A stretch of 64,000 nt of DNA from Stentor coeruleus (lineage: Eukaryota > Ciliophora > Heterotrichea > Heterotrichida > Stentoridae): the NCBI GenBank assembly GCA_001970955.1, contig MPUH01000021.1, forward strand, positions 62,001 through 126,000, read 5' to 3'. The notes beneath the pieces were generated by a model. The model did no database searches, was not told where the DNA came from, and saw only the letters and a program-made list of their open reading frames with translations. The position numbers and the translations under genes are program-made. Below are positions 1 through 9,516 of this stretch, piece by piece; positions within the stretch are counted from its first letter, which is position 1; each line of letters begins with the position of its first letter.

Positions 1-350
1 TTTGGTTAGTTGTTTTGGATAGATTTTATTTGATTATAAGGTTTTTCTGTTCGGATTCATTTTATTATGCTGGATTTGATTATAAGGTTTTTGTTTTNTA
101 TATTTTTATTGATAATTGATTTTAGTTTCATTTGGTTAGACAATTTCTTATTTTAATGTTTGATATGATATTTTAGATGTATTTGCATTTGGTTAGTTTG
201 TTTTGGATAGATTTTATTTGATTATAAGGTTTTTCTGTTCGGATTCATTTTATTATGCTGGATTTGATTATAAGGTTTTTGTTTGCATTCATTTTATTAT
301 GCTGGATTTGATTATAAATTTTCTGTTTGGATTGGTTTTATTGTGTTTAG
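1..350. repeat. Contig-overlap duplicate plus short tandem repeat
   Basis: Bases 1-97 reappear from 188 onward with a one-base length difference, and a single N sits at 98, so the first block is probably an unmerged contig end. Within 210-350 a unit of about 44-46 bases (starting TTTGATTATAA and ending ATGCTGGA) occurs three times, the last copy diverged. The block is G-rich and C-poor on this strand. No coding potential is seen. Confidence 0.7.
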
Positions 351-1682
351 ATTAGGATTTTATATAATATGGGTGTGCTGCTGATTTGGAAAAGTTTATA
401 TAAACGTTTAATTGTTTATTTTTTATTAGAGGGTTATAGGCTGGATTTTATGTTTTTCGCTTTGTTTTTATACTAATGGATTTGTAGTTTTCTTAATAAC
501 TTTGCCCGAATAGAGTTGCTTAGGGATATTTAAGTGTTTTTATAGAATTTGCTATGATTAAGTGTTAGGGTGTTAAAATTTTTTTAATACAAATGAAAAT
601 TGTTGTTGTTGATTAATTGGGAAGAGAGTTTATTATTTTTGTTATAAGTTTGATTGGAAATACAAGTTTTTTTTTAGGCTTTGAATTATAAAGTTATCAT
701 GAAGTGCATTTTTTATTGGAAATATTTGTTTAATGTATAATTTTAAATGCATATTTGTATAAAAATCCAAATTAATCAAGTCTTTGGTATGTATATTTCT
801 CATCATAATATATATAAATATCTATTGCCAATAGCTTTTACAGATGAAATTTGAAAATGAATGAATCTAATTTAAAAAAAATATATACTTTGCAAGCCAT
901 TCTTAAATTTTATATAATTATAAACAATATCATAACTTTTAGTATCATTCTCAAAAGTATTGAAACTAGACAATTTGTATTAAATAATCTACCAAATTCT
1001 CTACATAAAAAAATCAATTCTAATAAAAATCAATTCTATTATGTAAATCTTTCCTATTTAAACTTCTAATTTTTCCCTATATTTACTTTGAAGGATGATA
1101 ATTTTACCAAGTATTATATTTTATCAATCAATTTTCATTCATTACTCTTTATTCATTTATAAATTCATATAAATAACTTCCTTATCCTCATAGCTTGGAT
1201 AACCTTATAAATTGACAAAAATATTTTTTAAACTCTATATGATTTTTCTAAGACAAGGCAAATTAACATTATAATTCTTAAAGTTCTATAAGGTTTTTTA
1301 TTATATAAAATACTAATATTCTTAGCCTGATGGGTAATTGACACAAAAAAATGTGGAATTATAAAAGATTATTATAGTCGATCTCTGAAAATCAAATAAT
1401 CATTCAATTCTCATATGCATCTGGTAGATAAGCAATAAAAAAAATACTATTACAATATATAATTCTAATCAAATCAAAAACATTTTTACAAACTTACACA
1501 ATAAAACAAACAAGAATATCTGAAATATAGTCAAGAAAAAAAAAAACTTAATAAGCAATTCGCTCCTAACAAGAACACGACAAATTTACACAATTTCCAA
1601 AAAGCATTAACATAAGCTTATTATACCATTTTCACTTACCGATCTCTCCCAATATACATCGAATATGGATATAATATATAAA
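351..1682. other. Intergenic region upstream of TBCA
   Basis: No convincing gene. The + strand is G-rich and C-poor up to about 740, then becomes C-containing and G-poor up to the TBCA start. In this window that switch is typical of divergent promoters, so a leftward gene probably begins just off the left edge. A 72-codon open frame at 851-1069 is low-complexity and lacks a proper ATG start. Confidence 0.5.
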
Positions 1683-2021
1683 ATGGAAGCAGATAATAAG
1701 CGCCAACTAAAAATCAAGTCTGGTGTAGTCAAACGAATTACAAGAGAACATGATTCCTATCAGAAGGAGATCCAAAAAGATAAAGATCGTATCGAAAAAC
1801 TCAGAGACAACAATGGTGGGGAACATGCGATAAGAAAACAAGAAGAGGTGCTTCAAGAGACAATCCAAATGATCCCAAATACCAAGAAAAGATTACAAGA
1901 TGCTTTAGAAGATTTATGCAATTTCATGAAAGAAAATGATACTGATCAAGAAATGATTTCAAGTGAAGAATGGGCAGAGTCGAATAGAATAGTTGAACAA
2001 GCAAGAGAAGTATTTTTTTAA
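1683..2021 (+). CDS. TBCA: Tubulin-specific chaperone A (cofactor A)
   Basis: A protein of 112 residues, the usual size of tubulin folding cofactor A, which captures newly folded beta-tubulin in the cytosol. The N-terminal signature KIKSGVVKR is close to the animal KIKTGVVKR, followed by KQEEVLQET and the MIP motif; the whole chain is predicted helical, as in the three-helix bundle of the family. An ATG lies six codons upstream at 1665, but the 1683 ATG aligns with the start of family members and is preferred. It ends in TAA and is convergent with the next gene, 61 bases apart. Tubulin folding is expected to be in demand in a heavily ciliated cell. Confidence 0.93.
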   Translation: MEADNKRQLKIKSGVVKRITREHDSYQKEIQKDKDRIEKLRDNNGGEHAIRKQEEVLQETIQMIPNTKKRLQDALEDLCNFMKENDTDQEMISSEEWAESNRIVEQAREVFF

Positions 2022-2082
2022 TAGTCGTTTTTAGTAATTATTTCTTTGTCCTAACAATAAAATCAGATATTCGTATTTAGTA

Positions 2083-2799
2083 TTAGTTAGGAATAAAACT
2101 ATAATCAGGACATGTTATCGAACCTCTACAAGGTTTATGTTCTGGAAGTGTAGCTGGGTTAAATGCTTTTCTCATACTTACAGGTACAGGATTAAATCCA
2201 GTTTTACTATTATTCTGAGTAGGACTAATCGAAGGTGAAGTAAAATTTTGTTGAGGTAAATTCATAGCATTAACAGGTATTGTATTATTAAAAGTTCCAG
2301 TATTTTGTATATTAACCCCTGGTATTTGAGTATTTTTATATGCAGAAGCTGTAGGTTGAGATAAAGATGATATAATTTGATTATAAAAAGGATAGTTTGC
2401 GAAATTATAATTATTTGGCATAGTTTGAAATGCTTGAGATGCTAAATTTAGATTATTACTTGAAGTAATGTCTAAAAAATAACTTTGAGTTTGTATATCT
2501 TTATCTGTTGATATAGGGATAATATCATTTTTGGCTTGATTTAAAAAGGCGAGTTCTAAATTTGGGTTTGTTAAAGCTTCAAATAACACTTGGGATATAC
2601 CGAAAAAGTCTGAAGCATTGTCCATACCCATTGAATTGAGGCTGGTTTTTAAGACTTTTAGTATAGAATTAGAAAAATTACAATTGAAGTTCGATGGGTT
2701 ACGCCAGAGATTCGTGAGGTCTTGTATAGCTATTCCTGTTTGTGATGAAGTGTAATGGTAACCTTTTAGTGATGCGAAAAGAAGTAAAGATTTTTCCAT
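2083..2799 (-). CDS. Hypothetical protein with N/Q/S/T-rich tail
   Basis: A 238-residue protein I do not recognise. Residues 1-100 look folded and mostly helical, without signal peptide or membrane segment. Residues 110-215 are rich in Asn, Gln, Ser, Thr and Pro and probably disordered. The last 25 residues hold a short Cys-containing stretch (PCRGSITCPDYSF). The frame is uninterrupted, ATG is the only plausible start, and the GC-skew of the flanks agrees with leftward transcription. Probably a real lineage-specific gene; no function can be assigned. Confidence 0.6.
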   Translation of the reverse strand: MEKSLLLFASLKGYHYTSSQTGIAIQDLTNLWRNPSNFNCNFSNSILKVLKTSLNSMGMDNASDFFGISQVLFEALTNPNLELAFLNQAKNDIIPISTDKDIQTQSYFLDITSSNNLNLASQAFQTMPNNYNFANYPFYNQIISSLSQPTASAYKNTQIPGVNIQNTGTFNNTIPVNAMNLPQQNFTSPSISPTQNNSKTGFNPVPVSMRKAFNPATLPEHKPCRGSITCPDYSFIPN

Positions 2800-3017
2800 T
2801 TATTGAATGTATTTGGCGTTAGAATAGAATAATATTTTATAAGCTAAGATTAAAAATTTTCATAAGAGCTTTGAATAGTTTAGATTTTATATAAAAATCA
2901 TAAGGATAATATGAAGATTTTTTTAGTAAATAAGTTATAATATTACTTATAAATCACTTACATAATCTGTTTTTTTTTTTCTTAAACTATCCTAACTTCC
3001 CATATTAAAAAATTTAA

Positions 3018-3869
3018 CTAATCACTAGATGTTTCCCCATCAGATTCTGAATCAATATCCTCAAACTGTTTTTGTATTTCCTTAGGCAAAAGTACTAATT
3101 CAAACGAAGGAGACTTCTTTGAGTTTCTATCAGGGTTTTTAAAATTAGCCTCAAAACTCTTAAACTTATCCACATTTTCACTATACGAGTTCTGGTTAAT
3201 CCCATTCCAAACAGCTTTAAGTGACTTATACTCATCCATATCACCAGAATTTTTAAGTAAAAATGAATTAATCAATTTCGTTGGAATTTCATATTTAGCT
3301 TGATGCATGAGTTTTATAATATTTTCTATTAACTCAAAGTCTTTTAGCAACATACCAATTTTTATTATCGATATTGATGCTTGTATTGTAATCATAGCTT
3401 GATCTCGATGCATACATGATAATATCCATTTTATATTCCTAGCTCCAATATCTTTTGTACATGCCCCAAGTAAAGCACTATATGTAACTGAATCTAATGT
3501 GATTCCATAGATTTGGCTTTGATAAAACACATTCATAGCTTGATTAATTTTGTTTTGGTTTAGACTGACTTCAATTGCCAGTGTGTAGTCAAGTTCTGAT
3601 GGTTCTTTACCAAGTGTAGGAAGGAGGATTAATAGTTTATAAGCTTCTATATGCTTGTTGTTTGAATAAAGCTTACTCATAAGGAATTCTAGGTTGTCTG
3701 AGTCGAAATTTTCGGATTTTGCATGCTTTTCAAGATAAGATACAACCCCAGGCCAGTCTTTTTTGCCCAAGAGGGTTGAAAAGCTTGAAAAACCTCGGGA
3801 TAAACTTATGCAGGACAATTGACTTGAACAGTTTATGTAGAAGCTTTTTGCTAGTTTAAAAGATAGCAT
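3018..3869 (-). CDS. PPR-like mitochondrial protein
   Basis: A 283-residue protein. The first 30 residues carry Lys and Arg but no acid and end near SRGFSSFS, a typical mitochondrial presequence. Residues about 45-210 form paired helices of roughly 35 residues; the clearest unit contains KINQAMNVFYQ followed by GITLDSVTYSALLGACT, which fits pentatricopeptide repeats. The last 40 residues are acidic (DIDSESDGETSSD). PPR proteins bind organellar RNA or are built into mitoribosomes; a role in mitochondrial RNA metabolism is inferred. Which RNA or complex cannot be told. Confidence 0.65.
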   Translation of the reverse strand: MLSFKLAKSFYINCSSQLSCISLSRGFSSFSTLLGKKDWPGVVSYLEKHAKSENFDSDNLEFLMSKLYSNNKHIEAYKLLILLPTLGKEPSELDYTLAIEVSLNQNKINQAMNVFYQSQIYGITLDSVTYSALLGACTKDIGARNIKWILSCMHRDQAMITIQASISIIKIGMLLKDFELIENIIKLMHQAKYEIPTKLINSFLLKNSGDMDEYKSLKAVWNGINQNSYSENVDKFKSFEANFKNPDRNSKKSPSFELVLLPKEIQKQFEDIDSESDGETSSD

Positions 3870-4108
3870 ATATAATAATAAGAAATTGATAGTATTTTGA
3901 TAAATACTTTAAGGTAAAAAGTATATAAAGGTTTGATTAGGATTTTACTATAAAAAAATACTTAAACTACGATTTTTTTACTTTAAGTTTTAGTGTCACA
4001 ATGCTCAATATATAAAAAATCTAAGAAAACTTATCTGTAATAAAATTTTAGGTTTTTTATTAAAATTTTATAGTGCATAAACTAATACAGTGACCTAGGA
4101 TATGAAAA

Positions 4109-4973
4109 ATGGATTCCTACAAACAAAACTCTATATCAGATGACTGCAATTATGGCTTAGTCTGTGATATATGTAGTATGCCTGCTAGGTTCATATGCTC
4201 CTGTATAGAACCAAAAGCTAAAATCTGCTCTCAGCATTTAGAAAGCCACAAACATTTTAGTCAAGCAGACAAACACCAATTATTCGATCGTGGTATCGAT
4301 TTAACAAAAAATAAACTCTCCTACATCCACTCTTTGCCTTATTTTTCTTATAAAAATAATATTTCCTCATATAAAAAAATCTTTGCAATCATGTCTAGCA
4401 ATTGTTTCATCTAAAAAGCAAAACTACATCAAAAACTTTCAAGAAAAAATCCTATTTTTAAACAATCAGCTTACAGAAACACTTAAAAGCCTTGAAGATA
4501 TAGAAAACAATTACCAAAAAGCAATATTTTGGGTTTTAGAAAACTCAGAAATCGTTCCGAATAAAGCTAATAAACTGATATTTAATATTTTAAGCATAGG
4601 TCGATCTGATGCGAATTTTATATTTAAGAGTTTTAAAGAGGATTTTAAAGATGAGCCAGATGAGATATTTTGTGAGTACTGCAAAATTTTACAATATGAA
4701 AACCAAGAAATTACAGAAAAAGCTAAACAGGCTATAGAATTGAATGATACTTTAAAGAAATTAATAGAAGAATATGAGGAAGATATTAAAATAAAAAATG
4801 AGTCTATGAATATAAATGTAGATTTGCCTATAAATTTACCTGCTCCTATGGGTATTCCTGCACCCATCTCTAGAAATAATCCGATATTGAGAAACCAGAA
4901 TGAAAATTTTATAAAGGTACTTGAAGGGCTTCTTGGAATACTTAAAGAAGGAAGAAACATGCGCTCAAGTTAG
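4109..4973 (+). CDS. B-box-type zinc-finger protein, frame broken at an A-run
   Basis: Residues 20-55 contain a B-box-like cluster (CDIC, CSC, CSQH, SHKHF, HQL) that should bind zinc. The first frame stops at 4414. A second frame, open through 4383-4973, continues with a coiled-coil region and a Pro-rich stretch. No 15- or 16-nt intron joins them: no GT...AG of that size fits. Skipping one A in the seven-A run 4373-4379 gives a continuous protein of 287 residues, so one extra base (sequence error, mutation or translational slippage) is the simplest reading. B-box plus coiled coil is the TRIM-like core without a RING. Target unknown. Confidence 0.6.
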
Positions 4974-5051
4974 AGTTTTTAATTTACTATATTAGTAAAA
5001 GAATCTGATAATTAGCATAGTTTAATAGAAAAGTTTATTGGATTATATTTG

Positions 5052-5909
5052 TTATTGCATTTCCTTTAATTCAAGTAAACCAAATGACCCAAAATCTTTA
5101 CAACTAATACTAAGATCCAACTTGCTAATTGCTCTAGTCATATAACCAAAATATTCTTCTTGAAATTCTTCAACAGATTCGTCTATATGTGATTTGCTAT
5201 AAAAACCCAAATCATCTAATCCTAAAAAAATATCGCATTCATTAACTTTAAATTCTTTCATTGCGCATTCGCTTTCAAAACCTTTTGCTTGTATAAGTTC
5301 TGATATATTTTCAATATCTTTTTTTTTTAATAGATTTTGCCAATAGTCTAATATGAATTCAATAATATCTATAGCTTGATCCTTTTTAACGGACTCTGAC
5401 CATTTTTCTCTATCTTTAAATGCTTGAATCATACTTTTTCGAAGGACTTTTTTTATTTTACGGCTGTTTGAGTAGTATTGTAAGGATTTTTCATAAACAC
5501 TTTCTGTGATTAGGTATTTTGTTGAGAGTTTATAAGGAAAACGCTTGATGTTTTTGTTTAGCGAGGAAATTTGAGATATGACTGTATCGATGTAATCGTT
5601 TAAATATTCATTTTTACTTCTGAATGCTTTACGAGTATCAAAGTATCTATGATAGTCAGAATAGATTTTGCTTGAATTTAAATCAATAGCTTCTTTTATA
5701 ATCTTGATAAACTTAGTTTTTTCAATTATGTTATCAATAACTTCAGCTTTCTCCACCTCCATTTGATCAGCTAAATTACTTATGTTTTGAAATAAAACTA
5801 AAGTTTCTCGTCTTTGAGCAGTTGATCTTCTTATATTTGCAATGTACTCTTGTAAAGATAACCTACTTATTTTAGCAAGTTCAGCTTCTTTGCTAAAGCA
5901 TCTACCCAT
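5052..5909 (-). CDS. Predicted N-myristoylated helical protein
   Basis: A 285-residue, almost entirely helical protein. It begins MGRCFSK: Gly2 with Ser6 suits N-myristoylation and Cys4 suits palmitoylation, so membrane attachment is inferred. There is no recognisable catalytic motif, signal peptide or membrane span. Several short Lys/Glu-rich stretches could form coiled coils. It is convergent with the B-box gene (78 bases apart). A much shorter protein at 8606-8806 has a similar acylation-type start but is not otherwise related. Confidence 0.6.
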   Translation of the reverse strand: MGRCFSKEAELAKISRLSLQEYIANIRRSTAQRRETLVLFQNISNLADQMEVEKAEVIDNIIEKTKFIKIIKEAIDLNSSKIYSDYHRYFDTRKAFRSKNEYLNDYIDTVISQISSLNKNIKRFPYKLSTKYLITESVYEKSLQYYSNSRKIKKVLRKSMIQAFKDREKWSESVKKDQAIDIIEFILDYWQNLLKKKDIENISELIQAKGFESECAMKEFKVNECDIFLGLDDLGFYSKSHIDESVEEFQEEYFGYMTRAISKLDLSISCKDFGSFGLLELKEMQ

Positions 5910-6479
5910 ATTAAATATTTTAAGTATTGTAATATTTAAGATGATATGAAAAAGCCCAAATTATAAAAGAAATAAATACATAATATCCTACGAACAACAC
6001 AAGAACTTCAAGACATGCCTTAAAAAGCTAGGCTTCATAAGGAAAAAAAAATAAACATAAAACTGAAAGAATGAGGTTATAGAACTCTCAAACCTAGATT
6101 GGAATAAGTTATATCAGCCAAATTAAATACCTTCTACTTTAAAATTAAGATGATATATACTCTTATATTATATGGAAATTCTCCTAATCCATACTATGAT
6201 TTCCGAAAAAATATAAACTTTTTTTTATATCATAATAAAATTAGCTTAAACTTCAATCCTCATATGCTACTTTTTATATAAAATAAACTATCATAATCAG
6301 TTAAAATCATTCCAAGTATACCATTAATTGCATTATACAAAAAACAAAATCAATATTTAACACATACTACCCAAAGTAAACAAAATAAAGTTTTCCACAT
6401 GAAATAGTACTTTAAAATAATTCCAACTATCTAATTATACTCTTTCTACTATATAATTTTTTATATATATATAATAAAT
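5910..6479. other. Divergent promoter region
   Basis: No gene seen. AT-rich DNA between two divergently transcribed genes. The half next to the rightward gene is strongly G-poor on the + strand. The last 40 bases before the 6480 start are almost pure A/T, which may serve as the start region. Confidence 0.4.
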
Positions 6480-7955
6480 ATGTTCTTACGCGAGCCTCAA
6501 ATCTGGAATGTATTCCCTAATAACCCTAGCCTGAATCAACTATTAAACAATTTCAAAAAAACTCAAGAATCTAAAAACCTTTCTGAGGTTATAAATTCTT
6601 CTCAAACTGCTAATGTTAAAAAAAGCATACAAGCTTTGATGAAAAAAAAACGTAAAGTGAAAATTAAATTAATTGGGGTGCTTATGACTTGTGATGCACA
6701 TGGTATAGAAGGTAATCGATTTAAAAGTGAAGAAATTATTGGAGCTTGTTTTTGTATGTATAAACATAAATTTTGTTTTGGATGTATTATGAATTATGTT
6801 AAGAATATGTTTGCGATTTATGGACTTTGTAATAATTATGAATGTATGGCTTGTGCTTATTTAGGTATAGGAGAAACGAGATTATTAACAGATGAGCAAT
6901 TAACTTATGTTCTTCATAAAAGCTTTGGCTCAGAATATTTAGCTCAACTAGTAACATACACTCCAATATCAGCACCTAATTCAACTCTTAAATTCCAAAA
7001 TCCATGCATTTTATGCAATTCTAGCAAAAATCAAATTATATCTATTTGCTCATCAGGACATAAAATATGCTTTAATTGTATAAATAATTGGATTAACCAT
7101 ATAGGCAATAATCCTCTTGTATGTCCCACATATAAATGCAATTCATATATTAACATACAAGTTTTACTCAAAAGTTTTAGATCTAATACTTTGATTAAAA
7201 TAAAAAACCAACTTTCTAATCTTGGGTTTAATATTTTATTTTGCTTTAAATGCCAACATCATTTAGAATTATCAAATGATAAAAAAACAACTTGTCCGAA
7301 TTGTGGTAAAGCCACTTGCAATAATTGTGGGAAAGAGTGGCATTATGGATTGACGTGTTTTTATTTTGTATCTAAAAAAAATTATGAAATTATCGATCTT
7401 CCTATACCTAATAATCCATTGCATCCAAAAAGTTTACTAGAACAAGAATATTTAAATGCAAAATATGCTTTCGACAATTATTTGATTCAGGGGATTCGAT
7501 TGGGTTTTAATCGAGCTAAGCTTATTGTAAACAAGAAACTTGAAAAGAGATATGCAAAAAAGAAAAAAAAAATGGCTCAACAATGTGGTGGACCTGATAA
7601 AGTTAATGAAATTTATGTTTGGCATGGATCTAGTTATAGTAATTATGATGCGATTATGAGAGATGGGCTTAAAGTTGGTGGTGTGGATAATATTCCTATA
7701 GCAGTAGGAGCGTCATATGGATATGGTGTTTATTCAGCAAGTACACCAAATACTCCTTTAGGATATGCTAGTGACTCACAATGGGTTTTAGCATGTCTTG
7801 CTATGAAAGGTATCAATAGTACTAGTATAAAAAATGATCCTTCAACTTTGAATGATGGAATTACTCATTCTTATGAAACTAATGGAGATTGGGTGATTTT
7901 CTTTACAAAAGAACAGCTACTCCCTAGATTTTTAGTAGAATATAAAAATATTTAG
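6480..7955 (+). CDS. RBR-type zinc fingers fused to PARP-like catalytic domain
   Basis: A 491-residue protein with two recognisable halves. Residues about 70-300 hold three Cys/His clusters: a RING1-like group (residues 75-130), a second RING-like group beginning PCILC (174-227), and an IBR-type finger ending CNNCGKEWHYGLTC (255-297), the order expected of an RBR ubiquitin ligase. After a basic helical linker, residues 375-491 resemble the PARP catalytic fold of the PARP6/8/16 type: WHGSS supplies the NAD-binding His (near 381) and YGYGVYSAS the Tyr (413-420). Where poly-PARPs have Glu, the alignment shows Asp (GDWVIFF, near 470), so transfer of a single ADP-ribose, or loss of activity, is possible. 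The third cluster looks like IBR rather than a catalytic RING2, so ligase activity is uncertain. Confidence 0.8.
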   Translation: MFLREPQIWNVFPNNPSLNQLLNNFKKTQESKNLSEVINSSQTANVKKSIQALMKKKRKVKIKLIGVLMTCDAHGIEGNRFKSEEIIGACFCMYKHKFCFGCIMNYVKNMFAIYGLCNNYECMACAYLGIGETRLLTDEQLTYVLHKSFGSEYLAQLVTYTPISAPNSTLKFQNPCILCNSSKNQIISICSSGHKICFNCINNWINHIGNNPLVCPTYKCNSYINIQVLLKSFRSNTLIKIKNQLSNLGFNILFCFKCQHHLELSNDKKTTCPNCGKATCNNCGKEWHYGLTCFYFVSKKNYEIIDLPIPNNPLHPKSLLEQEYLNAKYAFDNYLIQGIRLGFNRAKLIVNKKLEKRYAKKKKKMAQQCGGPDKVNEIYVWHGSSYSNYDAIMRDGLKVGGVDNIPIAVGASYGYGVYSASTPNTPLGYASDSQWVLACLAMKGINSTSIKNDPSTLNDGITHSYETNGDWVIFFTKEQLLPRFLVEYKNI

Positions 7956-8605
7956 TTTAAGTTAGTAATATTGATGTTAGATTAAAAGTATAAATTTATA
8001 AGGAACTTATTATGTTTGTTTCTAAAATCGATTTCTATGTTTTTAACCTTTTTTCTAATAGGATTTTTATATAAACTGGGTTTTTCTAATATTAAAATCT
8101 GAATGACAAAAATGCATATACATTTTTATACACCAATTTATATTTATAATGTTATTTATAATAGCATTTTCGTTTTCTCCACTTTTTTCTATTAAAGTTT
8201 GTACAATAGCATTTCTTAAATAGCTTATTATTGTAAATAATTTTACATATAGAATTATTTCTTTAATATTTAACTTCTAAATATATGATCATCTAGCTGT
8301 GATCATTTTATAAAATCTGAATCCTAATATCCTATTATTCATTACCAAAATTACTCTTAATCAGATTAAATTTTATAAAAGTTTACAAAAACTCTAATAT
8401 TTGGTTAATACCTTTTAACCTTTGTATATTCAATATCTAAATAATTTTATCTTGCTCCCAAAATAAAAACTCATAATTTATAACTAAATTTTACTTAATA
8501 TTTATTAAATGTTACAGTTTCCCTATAATATTCACTTTTTCTAAACTTGTAACAATTTTTTATAGCTGATTCATATCTTTTCAGCAGTAATTCAAATTAT
8601 ATTAT
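7956..8605. other. Convergent intergenic region
   Basis: No gene found. The first 100 bases are G-rich and C-poor, as in other 3' flanks of rightward genes here. The remainder is C-containing and G-poor, as expected for the 3' flank of a leftward gene. Confidence 0.4.
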
Positions 8606-8806
8606 TTATTTGAGTATATAATCTTTAGGGTTAATCACAGACTGTCTTTTTGAAGGTGTATTGCTTTGTTCCATTTCACTAAGTTCTTCTCTTACTGTAT
8701 ATAGTGAAAGCTGATTGCTTTTATTAGCATATACTTGTTGTACTACTTGGCTACTTTTTATACATACTGAAAGTGACCTATTATCTTTTGTTACCCCACA
8801 GCCCAT
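8606..8806 (-). CDS. Small predicted acylated protein
   Basis: A 66-residue open frame beginning MGCGVTK: Gly2 for myristoylation and Cys3 for palmitoylation. The rest is hydrophilic, rich in Ser, Gln and Asn, with no known domain. Support comes from the clean ATG, non-repetitive composition and flanking GC-skew of the correct polarity (upstream 8807-9050 is G-rich and C-poor on +). It may be a peripheral membrane protein; it could also be a chance frame. Confidence 0.4.
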   Translation of the reverse strand: MGCGVTKDNRSLSVCIKSSQVVQQVYANKSNQLSLYTVREELSEMEQSNTPSKRQSVINPKDYILK

Positions 8807-9203
8807 ATTGAAATTATTATATTGAATTTATGAAGATTTTATTAGAAGCATGGGTTTTAAGATATGTGAAATAAGGAAAATATAGAAATTATTGGAAATA
8901 TATGGTTTTTTGTTGTCAATAAGTGGATTTTGTTGTTTTAGAAGAGTATTTAAAAGGATAAAAAATTTTATGCATTAATATGGGTACTAAGATGGGATTA
9001 TACAAGAGGTTTTTGTAATTTTGTAGTACGATAAGGGTTTTAATTTTGATGAATACAATCACAACTATTTTCATTTAATATCAACAATAAACCCTAAAAA
9101 CTGCTCATCTATCTACATCAATAATCCTAAAATTCCTACAAAACCATTACTTATTAACTGATTTTAAAACTTTATTCAATATCAAAAGGAAAATCTTATA
9201 AAA
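8807..9203. other. Intergenic region
   Basis: No gene seen. G-rich and C-poor to about 9050, then C-containing and G-poor; the switch marks the boundary between the 5' flank of the small leftward frame and the 3' flank of the next leftward gene. Confidence 0.35.
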
Positions 9204-9516
9204 TATCATAAAAAGGTAGTCATTAATTTAATTTTATAGGACTCCGATTCGACGAAGGTGCACCCAAAAGCTTAGCAGGACGCTTAATAAAACTTGGCTT
9301 CGACGTTTCAATCCTCGTCACAGATACAGTTCTTTTCTGTGGCGAAGAAATCAAAAGATNTATCATAAAAAGGTAGTCATTAATTTAATTTTATAGGACT
9401 CCGATTCGACGAAGGTACACCCAAAAGCTTAGCAGGACGCTTAATAAAACTCGGCTTCGACGTTTCAATCCTCGTCACAGATACAGTTCTTTTCTGTGGC
9501 GAAGAAATCAAAAGAT
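9204..9516. repeat. Contig-overlap duplicate around a single N (9360)
   Basis: Bases 9204-9359 repeat at 9361-9516 with two visible substitutions (GTGCAC versus GTACAC; CTTGGC versus CTCGGC). The duplicated part is the 3' end of the coiled-coil gene. A single N separates the copies. This looks like two unmerged contig ends, possibly different alleles, rather than a biological tandem repeat. Confidence 0.8.

Noticed and set aside
851-1069. 72-codon open frame
   Set aside because: No proper ATG start, Ile/Leu/Lys/Asn-biased composition, and located in a G-poor flank where chance frames are common.
4383-4414. 16-nt intron joining the two B-box frames
   Set aside because: A 16-nt intron would give the needed shift, but no GT...AG of 16 nt lies in the overlap; the only 15-mer (GTTTCATCTAAAAAG) leads quickly to a stop and lacks the usual GTA start.
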